Source of the DNA: Paramecium pentaurelia
Taxonomy: Eukaryota > Ciliophora > Oligohymenophorea > Peniculida > Parameciidae
DNA: 64,000 bases
Direction: 5' to 3'
Assembly (NCBI GenBank): GCA_905183005.1
Contig: CAJJDO010000071.1
Coordinates: 5,172 to 69,171 of the forward strand
Shown here: positions 36,772 through 48,760 of the stretch, one piece after another
Numbering within the stretch: position 1 is the stretch's first letter
Layout: each line of letters starts with the position of its first letter
The notes under the pieces: generated by a model
Told to the model about the DNA's origin: nothing
Database searches by the model: none
Seen by the model: the letters and a program-made list of their open reading frames with translations, nothing else
Made by a program: the position numbers and the translations under genes

Positions 36772-38533
36772 ATGAAGAAATCTAATTCATCTAACTCTTC
36801 ATCTATTTCTAAGTAAAGTCAAAATAAATAGTTACACAACTAAAAAACTAAAGCTTCATTCTTAAGAAAATTAAAAACAGAAGATTTTTCTTTAAGAAGG
36901 AAATTGATGAATCAAAATGTAATTGGAAAATTAAAAGTTTTGATAAAGGAATGTTAATAGCATGTATATATATTATTAGAAGATCCACAAAGTTCAAATT
37001 TAGCAAAAGTGATATAAATTATACTTTTGCTAAGCATTTTATTATCATGTATTACAATAATAGTGGATTCTATTTATGAATCAGGCAATGAAACCTATGA
37101 TTCTGTAAGTTCTACTATTGAACTGTATTTATTTGTATTTTTTGGTACTGAGTATCGTAAGATTATATATTTATAATTAGTTTTACGTTTATTTTCAACA
37201 AGTGCTTTTGATAGATCACTCTTGTAATTTATAATTTCTCCAATGAATTTGATTGATTTTGTATCCATTTTACCTTTTTTGTTAAGTTTAACATTAACAG
37301 ATGGTTCATTTTCATAATTAAGAGTTTTAAGATTAATTAGATTCATAAGAATATTTCGTTTGTTTAAATTGTCTAGATTCATGAAAGAAATTTCAATGTT
37401 AGTAATTTATTTTGATAATTAAGGCAGATACAGTGAAAAATTCATTAAAAGATATACTAATGCTTATTGTAATGTTATTTCTAATGGTGATCTTTTTTTC
37501 TACAATTATATACTATTTGGAGTATAATGAAGATGAAAGTGATTAAGGAGAGAATCAAATTAGATCAATTCCAGATGCAATATGGTGGTGTGTTGTTACA
37601 ATGACAACAGTTGGTTATGGTGATTTGATACCTTAAACAATATAAGGGAAATTTATAGCATGTATAACAGCCTTATTAGGAACTACAACAATATCATTAC
37701 CAGTTGCTATAATGGGGATTAATTTTTATAGAACATTAAAGGAAAATGATGAAAATTTAGAGATTGATAAATTAAAATAGAAATATTCAATTTCAAATGA
37801 AGTTGCTTCAAATGATTAATTAAATTTAAGAGAATTATAATTTATGGAAAATCGTTTAGAATAATTATATGAGAATAATGAGAAGGTTTTAGATTATTTA
37901 GAATAATCATAATAACTATTTGATGAATTGACAGCTAATTTGATGAGTTTATATAAGGCATTATCTGAGGAGATAGATTTACATTTAGAATATAGAATGA
38001 AAAGACTTAAGATGAAATAGAGAGTAATGAAATATATAATTATATTTTAGATAATGAAAATTGAAAAGAATATAGAATAGAAAAAATCAATAGAAATTAA
38101 TCAATTAATACATTCTTATCGAGAAAATTAAAAAAAGATAGCATTGTCTCCTATGATGGATGAATCTAGAATTGAGAGTATAAATAGTGTACATTCAAGA
38201 TTATAAAGTCTTGGAAATATTAAAAGAAGTAGTAGAATAAGTCAAATAAAGCATTTGAAGAGTTCAAGTCTTTTCAAATCTGCAAGAGAAATTAATTTTG
38301 ATGCAAATAGTGAATTAAAAAGTGACCATATATAAATACATGAAATTCATATACCTGATCCAATGGATGATACTCCTTTAGACAATTAATAGATTAGATA
38401 AAGTTAAATAGAAGTGAGCATAAGAGATGAATCAATACATTCAAGAGGTTCAAATAATTAAGAGAACTGCGATATTTAAAATAAAATATAATGCTTGAAA
38501 AAATAAAATTTCATTTAACATTTTGTGGCTTGA
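36772..38533 (+). CDS. voltage-gated potassium channel (579 aa)
   Basis: One 22-nt intron (37402-37423, ending AAG) leaves 1740 bases, 579 aa. Six membrane segments are visible. S4 is LRVLRLIRFIRIFRLFKLSR with arginine every third residue. The pore ends in TMTTVGYGD (about 37601-37624), the K+ selectivity filter, preceded by IPDAIWWCVV. After S6 comes a long cytoplasmic tail with helical Q/E-rich stretches and serine clusters (SRIESINSVHSR, RSSRISQIKH), likely phosphorylation sites. No cyclic-nucleotide-binding domain is visible. It sets membrane potential; ciliates have many such channels controlling swimming. Its last 23 coding bases overlap the end of the opposite-strand chitin synthase gene. 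Confidence 0.93.
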
Positions 38534-41500
38534 AGAAATTTTATAAATTAATGTTAAAAGTTTTACCTCTTTCTAAAGTATCTTTTCTTTTATCTATGTT
38601 TTTAATTAATCTAAATATATAATATAATAAAATTACTTTTCTCTTTTATCTTTAGTTCCTGAAGGCATATAAAATTGGATTAAATGAACTATTGCTAAAA
38701 ATCCTTTTAGTATACTAATAACAGTTAAAATTACAGACACAAATAAAATTAAAAATGAAGGTAATATTGAAATATCCATTTTCAATAATAATATAAGAAT
38801 TCCTGATAGTATACAATTAAGTAATATCCATTTAATTACAAATAGATATTTTTTATAGATTTTATCTGTAAATACTTTATTTTGACTATTATCTTCAGTT
38901 AAACCTTTTGTTCCCCAAGATAAATCATCAATCCTACAAAAAGCATAAGTAATAAATAAATGTGTATAAGTAGGTTGATAATAGAAATAATGAATAGCAT
39001 TAACAACTACACTTAATATTATTGAAGGTTAAGTTACTAAAGTGAATAGAAATGGAAGTCCCAAAATTCCAAAATTTATAACTATAAGTAAACTATAATA
39101 TGATTATGGTACATTTGGCACTTCAACAAATTAAGCAAATGTGAGTTCTAATATAATTTATTAAATTAGTAAATAAATAGTATAAGCTACAGTTGCTAGA
39201 CTCATTAAACCCAATATAGTAGATACAAAATAATATCTTGAATAATAGTAATTCTTAACTTTTTCTTAAATTTGTTTTTTTGATTCATCTCGAGATCCAT
39301 TAAGATTATTTAATATCTATTAGTCAAAGGTCAAAGATAAATATACAAGCATTAAAACTAAGAAAATGTAAATTCCCAAGATTACTGAAACTATAATATT
39401 ATCAGTAGATTCCTATAAATGATTATAATTTTGATCTTTCATAGTTCCATTTGAATTTACTACTGCTTACAATATCATATACAACCAAACTATTTAGAAT
39501 GATTAAAAAAAGTATTATTATAGTTAATTTAAACCTGCACATATAATGCTAAACTTAAATAATTATTTTGCTTCCCATGTATGAGAACTATCCTCTAATT
39601 TCTCATGATATGTTTCTTATACATAATTTAAAGCAAACCAACTTCCATTTATCCATCTCCTTCTTTAAAATAGTAAATCAATTAAACTTTAACAAGCATC
39701 TACATAAACAATTGCATCTGGAATATATTTTAAATAAAAATCTTAACAAAACAATAATAAACATAATACTCTATCTTCAGCTAAAAACATATTAGCTTCA
39801 GTAATACTACTATATTAATAATTTGATTCCATCACTTACCTTAAATAAAAATTGAGAATATTATATTTAGTTTAAGTATTCAAATTTTAACAACTTTAAT
39901 AATTTTCTATATCATTATTAGGTTCTTATTAATTATCTGATGTATTCCTTTACAAATCTTATAAATGAATTCTAATCTAATCTCTCTATTTAGATCTCCT
40001 GACATAATGTTAAGAGAAAGCTTTGTATCTATAAGCAGAGAATGCTCCAGGTAAAACATGAATATAATTCAAGGCTGATTCATAATTTTTATCCAAAGTA
40101 TGTCCAATATCATATTCACATTATTAGCATTTTTTTATAGAAAAGAAATGTTTATTTAAAATTTTACTTAGAATATCCATCTATTAATCATTCTATATAT
40201 CATTATTTCCAATCTCCTCTTCTATTCTCATATTACCACAAACACCACCTATTTTTGGGTCTGCTTCCATTGTACATATTAATCTAAAAATACTATTTTT
40301 TGCTGGAACAGCTCCACAGTCCATCAATAAACAATAATCTGGTTTCAATTCTTCACAAAATCCTTTAAAAAACCATAAATGGGAAGAAAGTTTAGATCCA
40401 TTTTTAAATTTGAAAACATAAAATATTGGCATTGTACATTCCTTATGAACATGTCTACCTTAATATACCCATGCAGTATTTTCTCTATCTTAAATATATT
40501 ATTTTGATAATTCATATTATCTAATCATAGCCTATATAATATTGGTTTCCACCCATTCATCTTATGGTAACCATTATGAACCTTTTTATGCTTTCATTAT
40601 TGGAAGAAGAGAATCCTTATACTTTTTATATTTCTTTAATAATAATTCCTTGTTTTTTCTTAAATTGATAATGCTTTCAGGATTGTAATCATTAAAGAAT
40701 TTCTTATGTTTCTTATATTCCCAATACTAATAATCAAGTGTCTTTTTATCTTTGATTCCATATTCTTCATCAAGATGACTTTTAAAATAGGCTAAAATAT
40801 TTATAATATTTAATTACGTATAATATTTTCATGATATGCTGCACCATTTTCATCAATTACATTATGTATATTCTCTATTCCATCAAAAAATACACATACT
40901 CCAATTTAATGAGGAGCTATTCCATACTTCATAAATGCATCTAAAGATTACACTACACCATCAATTGATTTTTATAATTAAGTTAGAGGTTCTCTAAACA
41001 TGGTTATACATACCAATAATTTCATAGCATTAACTGAATTATCTTGAAATATAATTTAATTTTAATCCTATGAGTTTTATGGCTACTATTAGGATTATGC
41101 TATTTCCTTTTATTTAGATTCATATATCAATGCACTCAATAAACCATTATGAGTATGATCATTAATTTCTTCATATTCTATTATTTACTAAGTAAAATTC
41201 ATAGATCGAAAATTTCTTGAAGCTTCTTGATTTTATCTCCTTTCTATTTTTTGAATTTGTTAATTAGACTAGAATATATTCTTGGGTATCAAATTGAACC
41301 TCTTTCTTAAGTCGAATGTCTTTAAATTATATTATTGATCATTTTAGAATGTATTTTTTACTACTTTCAAGCCTCCCTCATCTACATTTATATTAAATTT
41401 ATGTACATTATAATTCCAATTCTAAAGTTTTGTATAGCATTCTATTTTTGAGATCAAGTTCTTCAACTATACATCTTCCAATTTATGTTGATATATACAT

Positions 41501-41639
41501 TTTTTTTAAATAATAATTATTTATTCTATTTGAGGATTTCTCTATTTGTACAATTATTTTTACTTATTATAAAATAAATGAATTTTTGAAATATTAATTT
41601 TAATTTATTCATTAGAGTTAATAACATAAATAAACTCAT
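38511..41639 (-). CDS. chitin synthase (GT2 family)
   Basis: Introns of 32, 26, 30 and 26 nt leave 3015 bases, about 1004 aa. The catalytic core is recognisable in order: VCITMFREPLTQLQKSIDGV, the Q/S-H-x-WFFKGFCEEL segment, CLLMDCGAVP (donor-binding DxG), GHTLDKNYESALNYIHVLPG followed by AFSAYRY, EANMFLAEDRVLC (EDR), and QRRRWINGSW (the QRRRW signature). Multiple membrane helices and the conserved DDLSWGTKG end the protein. It should polymerise UDP-GlcNAc into chitin and export it. The N-terminus is the weakest part: the first exon (MSLFMLLTLMNKLKLIF) was chosen because a 32-nt GTA...TAG intron then joins the frame. The last exon ends FKPQNVK, overlapping the K+ channel gene. Confidence 0.9.
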
Positions 41640-41702
41640 AATAATTATTACTATGCTCAAATTTTATCTTATGAAATTGATTATTATATTTTATCTTTAA
41701 TT

Positions 41703-42122
41703 ATGTCAAGTGATTGGGATAAAGAAATTTAATAAAATGATTCTCCATTATATCAAAATTATCAAAGACTAAGGGAATTAAATATAAAAACGAAAGCAGA
41801 TATTTGTAAGTCTCTTCAGAATCTCCAAATTTAAATGATTTAATAAGATGATTAGTTATAATAAGAAATTGGTTCAGCTTTACGGCGTAAATAGAGTCGT
41901 ATTAAAAAAGTCTAAAAAGAATCTCATTATAGTTGTCAACGAATGGCTTCTTTCTCAAAAACTCCAAGTTAACTTAATATCTCAAAAGAATCAATAGAGA
42001 AAAAAGGTATTTTGAAAAAAAGAGAATCCTTCCATAGTTCAAGTTCCAGTGAAAAAATTTCATAGAAGCATGTCAAATTTTGTTCAGAATCATCAAAATT
42101 TGTTCATATGGTACTAAAATGA
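41703..42122 (+). CDS. small basic protein with GILK and KHVKF motifs (candidate PP1 partner)
   Basis: A single exon of 139 codons runs from MSSDWDKEIQQNDS to HMVLK. The protein is hydrophilic, serine/lysine-rich and probably disordered. It carries KKGILKKRESF (G102-K105) and KHVKF (residues 122-126) about 20 residues apart. GILK matches the SILK-type docking motif of PP1 regulators such as inhibitor-2, and KHVKF fits the RVxF-type consensus. Both in one short protein in the order GILK then RVxF is the arrangement expected of a protein phosphatase 1 regulator. This is inference from motifs; I see no other inhibitor-2 signature. It starts 64 bp from the divergent chitin synthase start. Confidence 0.75.
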
Positions 42123-42501
42123 TAAGAATTCACCATTTATTTGTATTTTATAAACTAATTTATATTCCTCAACAGAAATGTCAATAATTCATAAAAATAA
42201 ATAAATCTGTACTCTAAGTTTTGTGTCTCTTTTAAACATAATAATTTTTATATTATTTTAGTTTTAAAATCATATGGTTTATAGGTTTTCATAAAATAGT
42301 ATAGATTAAGAAATATAAATTTGAGTTATTAAAATAATTAATAAGTTGTGAGAATTCTAAATACTTAATTGATTTAATTAAACATCTTGAGAGCTTTCAT
42401 AATAATAATTAATGTTTAGAAGGTATATAAATATGTTTTCAGATTTTTGAATTTTCTAAATTATTTTCTATGTATTTTTTGCCTAAAACATAAATTAATT
42501 T
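42123..42501. other. intergenic, nothing recognised
   Basis: AT-rich spacer before the Erv46-like gene. No coding frame joins convincingly to the downstream gene. Confidence 0.45.
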
Positions 42502-43702
42502 ATGTAGTAAATCAATTTATTCACAAAGCCAAAAGTAGAAACAAAGAAAACCACTTGTGGAGGAATATTAGCCCTTTTTACTTTATTTTCAGTTGGATTT
42601 CTAATTATTGGAGAAATAATAAGATCATTTTAATTGGAAGTATTGTCAATGATTGATACCACCAATATAGATGAAAGAATAAGAGTAAATTTAAATATTA
42701 CCATTCACGATATGACATGTTTTGCCTTATCATTAGATTAATAAGATATTACAGGTACACATTTGGAAGACATGGAATATACAATACATAAATTAAGAAT
42801 GAGAGATGGAAAATTCATTAATAAAGATTATGCAGAAAAAGTAAAATTATTTGAACAATCTTTATATTAATGGAATTGGTATAATACTAATGAAGTAAAT
42901 GATTGTTATGGAGCATAATTATTTGAAGGATAAAAATGTATAACATGTTAAGATGTTTTATTGGCTTATGCAAGTCGTGATTGGCCTTTACCAAGAAAGG
43001 AAAATATTGAATAATGCAAATATTCATATATTTAATAAAATGGAAGAAGAATGTTATTTACAGAAGATTTTGGAGAAGAAAGAAGAGGATAATAATATAT
43101 AGATATGAATGATTTAACTGCTATGGCATTTACTTATGGAGAATCATGTCAAATCTTTGGTCATTTCTATGTAAAAAGAATTCCTGGTAATTTTCATATC
43201 AGTTTTCATGGAAAAGGATAAGCAGTTAGTGTATAATATTAAATTATTAATAATAGTTGATTTCTTAAGATATTTAATTATCACATACTATCAATTGGCT
43301 AGAGTTTACACCTTAAAAGTAAGGACCTACTTTTGGTAGATATTTTAAAACAACTAATACACTTGATGGAACAACACATTCATTAGAATAAAAAGAAGAC
43401 ACTTAATATTATTTAAAGTTAGTTGAAAGTCATTATGAAACTTTATTTAAAGAGACAGATTTATATACATTTACAGCATATGAACAGAAGTAAGATGTTA
43501 AAAGTTATCTATAGTCAGATTGCCAACAAGTGAAAGGTTAACTTAGATCATATTTAAATATGAATTTGATCCAATAACAACAATTTATAAGAGCAAAATA
43601 TCTTCTTGGACTCAATTAATAGTAGCCATATTTGCAGTGATTGGGGGTGTATTTTCTACCAGTCAATTTATAAATTCAATTTTTAGTAGATTAGGGTTAT
43701 GA
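42502..43702 (+). CDS. ER-Golgi cargo receptor, Erv46/ERGIC3 family (385 aa)
   Basis: Introns of 26 nt and possibly 17 nt leave 1158 bases, 385 aa, a normal family length. The start MQQINLFTKPKVETKKTTCG gives the short cytosolic N-terminus; a membrane helix follows (GILALFTLFSVGFLIIGEII). The lumenal part has the family motifs RVNLNITIHDMTCFALSLDQ plus QDITG, CYGAQLF...KCITCQDVLLAYASR, CQIFGHFYVKRIPGNFHISF and LSHTINWLEFTP. It ends with KYEFDPITTIYKSKISSWTQ and a second helix (VAIFAVIGGVFSTSQFINSI). Erv46 with Erv41 retrieves ER residents and packages cargo in COPII/COPI vesicles. The proposed 17-nt intron (GTGAAAGGTTAACTTAG) is unusually short; a sequence error is the alternative. Confidence 0.9.
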
Positions 43703-43979
43703 TATATATATTGAATGAATATCAATACATAAGATAGTGTATATTTAATCTATTATTAATAAACATTTAATTAATAAATGAAGGAATTGTTAATTATTTA
43801 TAGTATTTCTTCAAAATTTCATAATAAAATCTCCATTTTTAATCAACATTTACTAAATTATCTAGGTTTGCAAATTAAATCATTTTAAAAGAAGTAAGAG
43901 TAATAATAAATCTAATAATAAACCTAAAATCCAAAAAATAATATGTCTATAATTTGAAAATCCATTTATAAATAAATTA

Positions 43980-46900
43980 ATGGAATTGAGATATAGGCTT
44001 ATACTAATGACAGTATTTCTTGCACTTCTTTATTTCCTTTGTAGTTTGATAGTGCTATTAGGGTTATATTTTAAAGGTACAAACATTTCCTTAAGTGAAA
44101 TACTATCTTCCTAGCTTTATACTCAAACTTCATTAGTAATATTGAAATTTTGATTTAGAACTCTATCCGATTTACGAGATTTTATTATGGTAGATCTATT
44201 AGACCAGATATTAATTCACTATATGGTATATCTAATCTTATAGATTCCATCAATAAATTTTAATAATTAAAAGAAAATGAACTTGATTAAGTACTTTGGC
44301 ACTTTTAATTAGCTACAAGTGTATAATAATTGAAACAACAATATCCAAACTAATTTTCAACCTTATTATTATATTCATCACTTACTAGAGTTATAAAAAT
44401 CTATACTGAAAATTAAATATTTGAAGAAGTTCATTTATTATGTTAAAATGGTTTGGGAATTACATTTCAAAGTAAAAATTAATCAATATCTAATGAATGG
44501 TATTAATAATAAATTCAAAATTGTAAAACATCAGATAATTGTGAATCTTTTTTAAATCAATTTTCTTCTCATATTGTTTTTCCTAAAATTGATTAAAATA
44601 ATGAAATTTGGAGATTAAATGTTGGAAATCAAAGTCATTTTTGTAATCTTTAAATTCAGACTAAAATTAGTATTCCAATAATAATAGATTCAAATTAACC
44701 AATTATTTATTCACTTCTTACAAATGGATAATTAAATGTTATATAAGATGGTAAACTTATAAATGGAACTTTGGAAAGTGCTTTATAATTATGGCCTAAT
44801 TAAACTGAAGAATTTTAAAATTAATTGTATTAATTAATAAGTGTTCCAATTTAATAGAGAGAATGGAAAATGTTATATGATGGAATGGATGAATAAAGAA
44901 TTGTATTTTTCTAATCCTATTATTTTACACATCCAAATTATCCATAAATTGATTTAACTGAACAATTATTGAAAAAGTGTTCAGTTGTTTTTCTATATTC
45001 TATGTCACTATCAGATTACTATTAAATATCTGGAGAAAATAGTCTAGCAAAATCAACACTTATTAATTAAATAGTTATAGGTTGTGCTATTCATATTGTC
45101 TTATTATTATATTTTTGGAGAAAAGGAGTTGTTTTAGCTTTATCTTTAGAAATGCCAATCAATCAATTAATTAAATTAACTGATGTAGATATGAAATATT
45201 TAGAAATTTAGGATTTTAACTTATAAAGCTATTCAAATTTATTTTACAATCAAGAAATTAGATAATCTTATGAAGTCATAATTAATCTATTAAATAGTAT
45301 AAAGTATTCAAACAATAAATTGTTATAAGAATCATAAGAAATAAATGAAGCTGAAGCCCTTATCATTTTGAGTATGTCTAAGAGTTTTTATAAAAAATAT
45401 AACAATAATCCTGCTGTTGGAATATGTGCTAATAATATTGCAAGAATTCATATGAAAAATTAAAGATATCTTGAAGCTATGAATGAATAAGAAGAATCTG
45501 TCTTAATTGCAAATCAAGATTTATAAAGTCTCATTGAAATGCAAAAATATGCTAATTAAGCAGCTTAAACATAAGATGATTAATAACTTATGAAATTATA
45601 TCTTCGATTAAAAAATAATGTGTTATAAAAGTTTTAGAGATAAGATGATTAAGTGATGAAAAGTGTAATAAAAGATATTGAAAAAAAAACTAAAGTTATT
45701 TAAAATGCATAACCTAATTTATCTAGAGGACAAACTATATAAAAATCTAGACATTTCATTGAAACTTCATAAATGAAAAGTTAACCAGAATTTGAAACAC
45801 GTATTTTGAGATAAACAATAAATTAAATAAAGAATATAACTTAAGAAGATTAATAAATTAAACACTAAAATTCAGAACTATTAGAACCTATAGATAGTCC
45901 AAGGAGATCCTCTCCAAGAAAATCATCACCTATATCAAAAGCATATTTAGATGAGGAATTTCTTTAAAAGAAATAAATCCTAGAATATAAGATTGCATTT
46001 AGAAAGTATTAATTAGCTTGTATACTTTTTAATTATAGTATGTCTAAAACATAATCTACATTTTTGAATGAAAGTGTTAAATAATTCAATGATGTAATGG
46101 ATGATTTATAAAATTTACCTGATTCTTTTTCAATTCAATACATGAAAATTAATATATACATAAAAAAGGCATTTTGTTTTGTTAAGGCAAAAATTATGGA
46201 AAAGGCTTATTAAGAATTAAAAGAAGCTTAAAATAAGTTTGCTATTCTCAAATCAATAAAAGAAGATATTAAATAATTAGATTCAAAAGAATTTGTAGAT
46301 ATCTTTAGAGATATACCTCTAGAAATCCTATAAGAGAAAATATATGGCTTAGAAGTAAGTTGAATTAATATAATAGGCTTTAATCTTGATGATTAATGAA
46401 GATTATTTTTAGGCTTCATAAAAGTTTGTATCTATTTTAAAAGCAGATGGTTACTATGATCCTGGATTATAAAAATTAGTTTTAAAATCTTTAATAAAGA
46501 TTTTTAAGAAATGTTAAATCGATATTGATTGTTTAATAAAGTTTTCTTAATAAAATTAACCTAAAAAACTTGAATTTATCTTTTTAATAGATTATTCATC
46601 AGAAATGACTAATGAGTAAATTACTTTGTCTCATTCTATGTGTAAATATGTAATTTAAAAATTGGATGAAGATGCTGAAGTTGCATTATATGCATTTAAT
46701 GAATCACTTCATGAAATATTTTCATTATAAGTGAAAGGTACTTATAAAAAATTACTTGAATCAATTATTGATAAAACATTAATAAAACCTGGAGGATAAG
46801 CTAATATATTTTCTGTTTTAGAAATTGTAATAGCAATTTTATTTGAGAAAGATAAACTTGAATAGAGAAAGTAATTAGCTTTACACTTAAAATCCAATAA

Positions 46901-47409
46901 GATTAAATAGTAAATAGAGTAGGAAGAATTTAGATTTTCAGATGTTGAATTTAGAGGATTTTCTAATTCTTCTAAAAATGGTAAGACCTTTTCATAAGGA
47001 TTTAGTTAAATAATAAAAGATGGTGATGAATTATCAGAAAATAATAGTTTACATGAAAATATGGTATGATATAATTTAATATGGGTAGAATTAATATAAA
47101 GTTGATATAGATATGATAAATGAAGAGAAAGATGATTAAGTTCTTAGATATGTTTGTGTATTTAGTGAAGGAGTAAGAAATTACAATTAAATGTCTATCA
47201 ATAGACTTCAAAGTTTAATTAAGAAAAAGAATATACATCTATTAATTTTTAACATCGCCAATCAAAATATGAATATGTTGTATTTAAAATAATTAGCTAA
47301 TGTCTCTGAAGAGAGCAAGTTCTTTACTAATGAAAGGGATATTGAGACTTTCTTTTAATAATTGAAGAGAAATGATTTCAATAAAAGAGTGTATCTAGAA
47401 TTTTTTTGA
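43980..47409 (+). CDS. membrane protein with C-terminal vWA-like domain (1119 aa)
   Basis: Introns of 23, 22 and 25 nt leave 3360 bases, 1119 aa. The N-terminus is a membrane helix (LILMTVFLALLYFLCSLIVL), followed by a roughly 330-residue region likely outside the cell and a second helix (VIGCAIHIVLLLYFW). The cytoplasmic part is Q/K-rich and helical, with TPR-like EALIILSMSKSFYKKYN and NIARIHMKN. The C-terminus is a von Willebrand A-type fold: KKLEFIFLIDYSSEMTNEQI, then VALYAFNESLHEIFSL, KPGGQANIFSVLEIVIAIL, RYVCVFSEGV and IHLLIFNIANQN. The MIDAS motif is DYSSE instead of DxSxS, so metal binding may be altered. Function unknown; similar ciliate proteins are annotated only by the vWA domain. 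Confidence 0.82.
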
Positions 47410-47596
47410 TTACACTAATAATATATCTATATTATTTTATTTACTAATTATTTTTAATTTGTTTTAAGATAAGAATTTAATGAAATGAATTATAGTATGA
47501 AATTTGATTATACTCAAATTCAACTTTATTAGTGATTAACAATAAAGTAAACTACTCATTACTATTATTAAAATAAAATCATATATTTTTATAAGA

Positions 47597-48314
47597 TCAA
47601 CTTCTTTGTTTAATCTAAGTGATTCTCTATTATTTGGATATGTTCTCTTAATTCTTCTATTTTAGTTGTATTATCTAAGTTTTCTTCTCTAACTTTAATT
47701 ATTTATATTACTACTATAATTTAGATATTCTTTCTATTATATCTGCAATATCTTGTCCTTAAAAATCGTTATTTTTACTATAAATTTTTAATTTTTTCAC
47801 CAAGTGATTCTTAATTTAATTGACTGTTGCACCAGGAATTTATTGTACAATATCTTTGAGGTTGGTTCCTTTTCTGGTTTATTCCATAATAAAAGCTTCT
47901 TAGCTTATAGTAAATCTTTATTTAGCTTATCTTTTAATGAATATACTTACTTGATTTATTTGATCGAGTTCTTGATTTTTTCTTTTCTTTTTTCCTATTT
48001 TAACTTTCAGAACAGTTTAATTCATTTCCCTCCTCTTCAAAATTCTCGTCAATTTCAATTTATGAAGAGTTTTATTTTTAAGTAATAAGAAGTTCTTCTT
48101 CACATTTTTCATTAATCTGGCTTGATATTGGAGGTTATGGAAAAAGAAACTCTTCAGTTTTTTTAGCAGAAACTTCAAAAATAGAGTATTCAACTAGGAT
48201 ATTGGAACCAAAATTAGTAGAAACATCTTCAACTTATTTTTTTGATGGTAAAAGCTATGATTTCCAAAAATTAGTTGCTTAATTACAAATCTATTCAAGT
48301 CCATTTCTACTCAT
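47597..48314 (-). CDS. Myb/SANT-like DNA-binding protein (230 aa)
   Basis: One 25-nt intron (47926-47950, ending AAG) leaves 693 bases, 230 aa, from MSRNGLEQICNQATNFW to ITQIKQRS. The first half is acidic (NFEEEGNELN), followed by a basic patch (NRKKEKKKSRTRSNKSTK). The segment QRFTISQEAFIMEQTRKGTN LKDIVQQIPGATVNQIKNHLVKKLK has the three-helix Myb/SANT pattern, with KNH and KK in the recognition-helix region. It ends in a coiled coil (IERISKLQQQYKQLKLEKK), possibly for dimerisation. A transcription factor or chromatin role is inferred. Only one Myb-like repeat is visible and one conserved tryptophan is replaced by phenylalanine. Confidence 0.7.
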
Positions 48315-48760
48315 GAGATTTAATAATTAATTAAAAACAGAAATTATAATAATATTCATTTCATATCTAAAAAATAAATTTGTATAAATTTAGTGGGTTT
48401 AATCTTAAAGATTTACTATTGTAAATGTTAATACTTTTTTATTTATAAACAATAGATATATTTCAATTCTAATGATTTTTAATATATATATATATTATTT
48501 ATCATTAATTAAAACTGCTGTTTATAAATAAATTAATTAATTTTACAAATATTCTTATTTCAAATCATTAGCAATTTCATTATTTATTATTAAATAAGAG
48601 AATAAAATACAATATTATATTTAATATAAATAATGAAATTATTATCTATGATTATTAATAGATTAGGATCTTTACAAAATTATAGAATTTTGAATTGAAA
48701 TTGAATTCTTTTGAATTAGATTTATGAAGATAAAATGAATAATAATTAACAAAAATATTA
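48315..48760. other. intergenic, nothing recognised
   Basis: AT-rich spacer with a short (TA)n run near 48483. No coding or structured feature seen. Confidence 0.5.
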
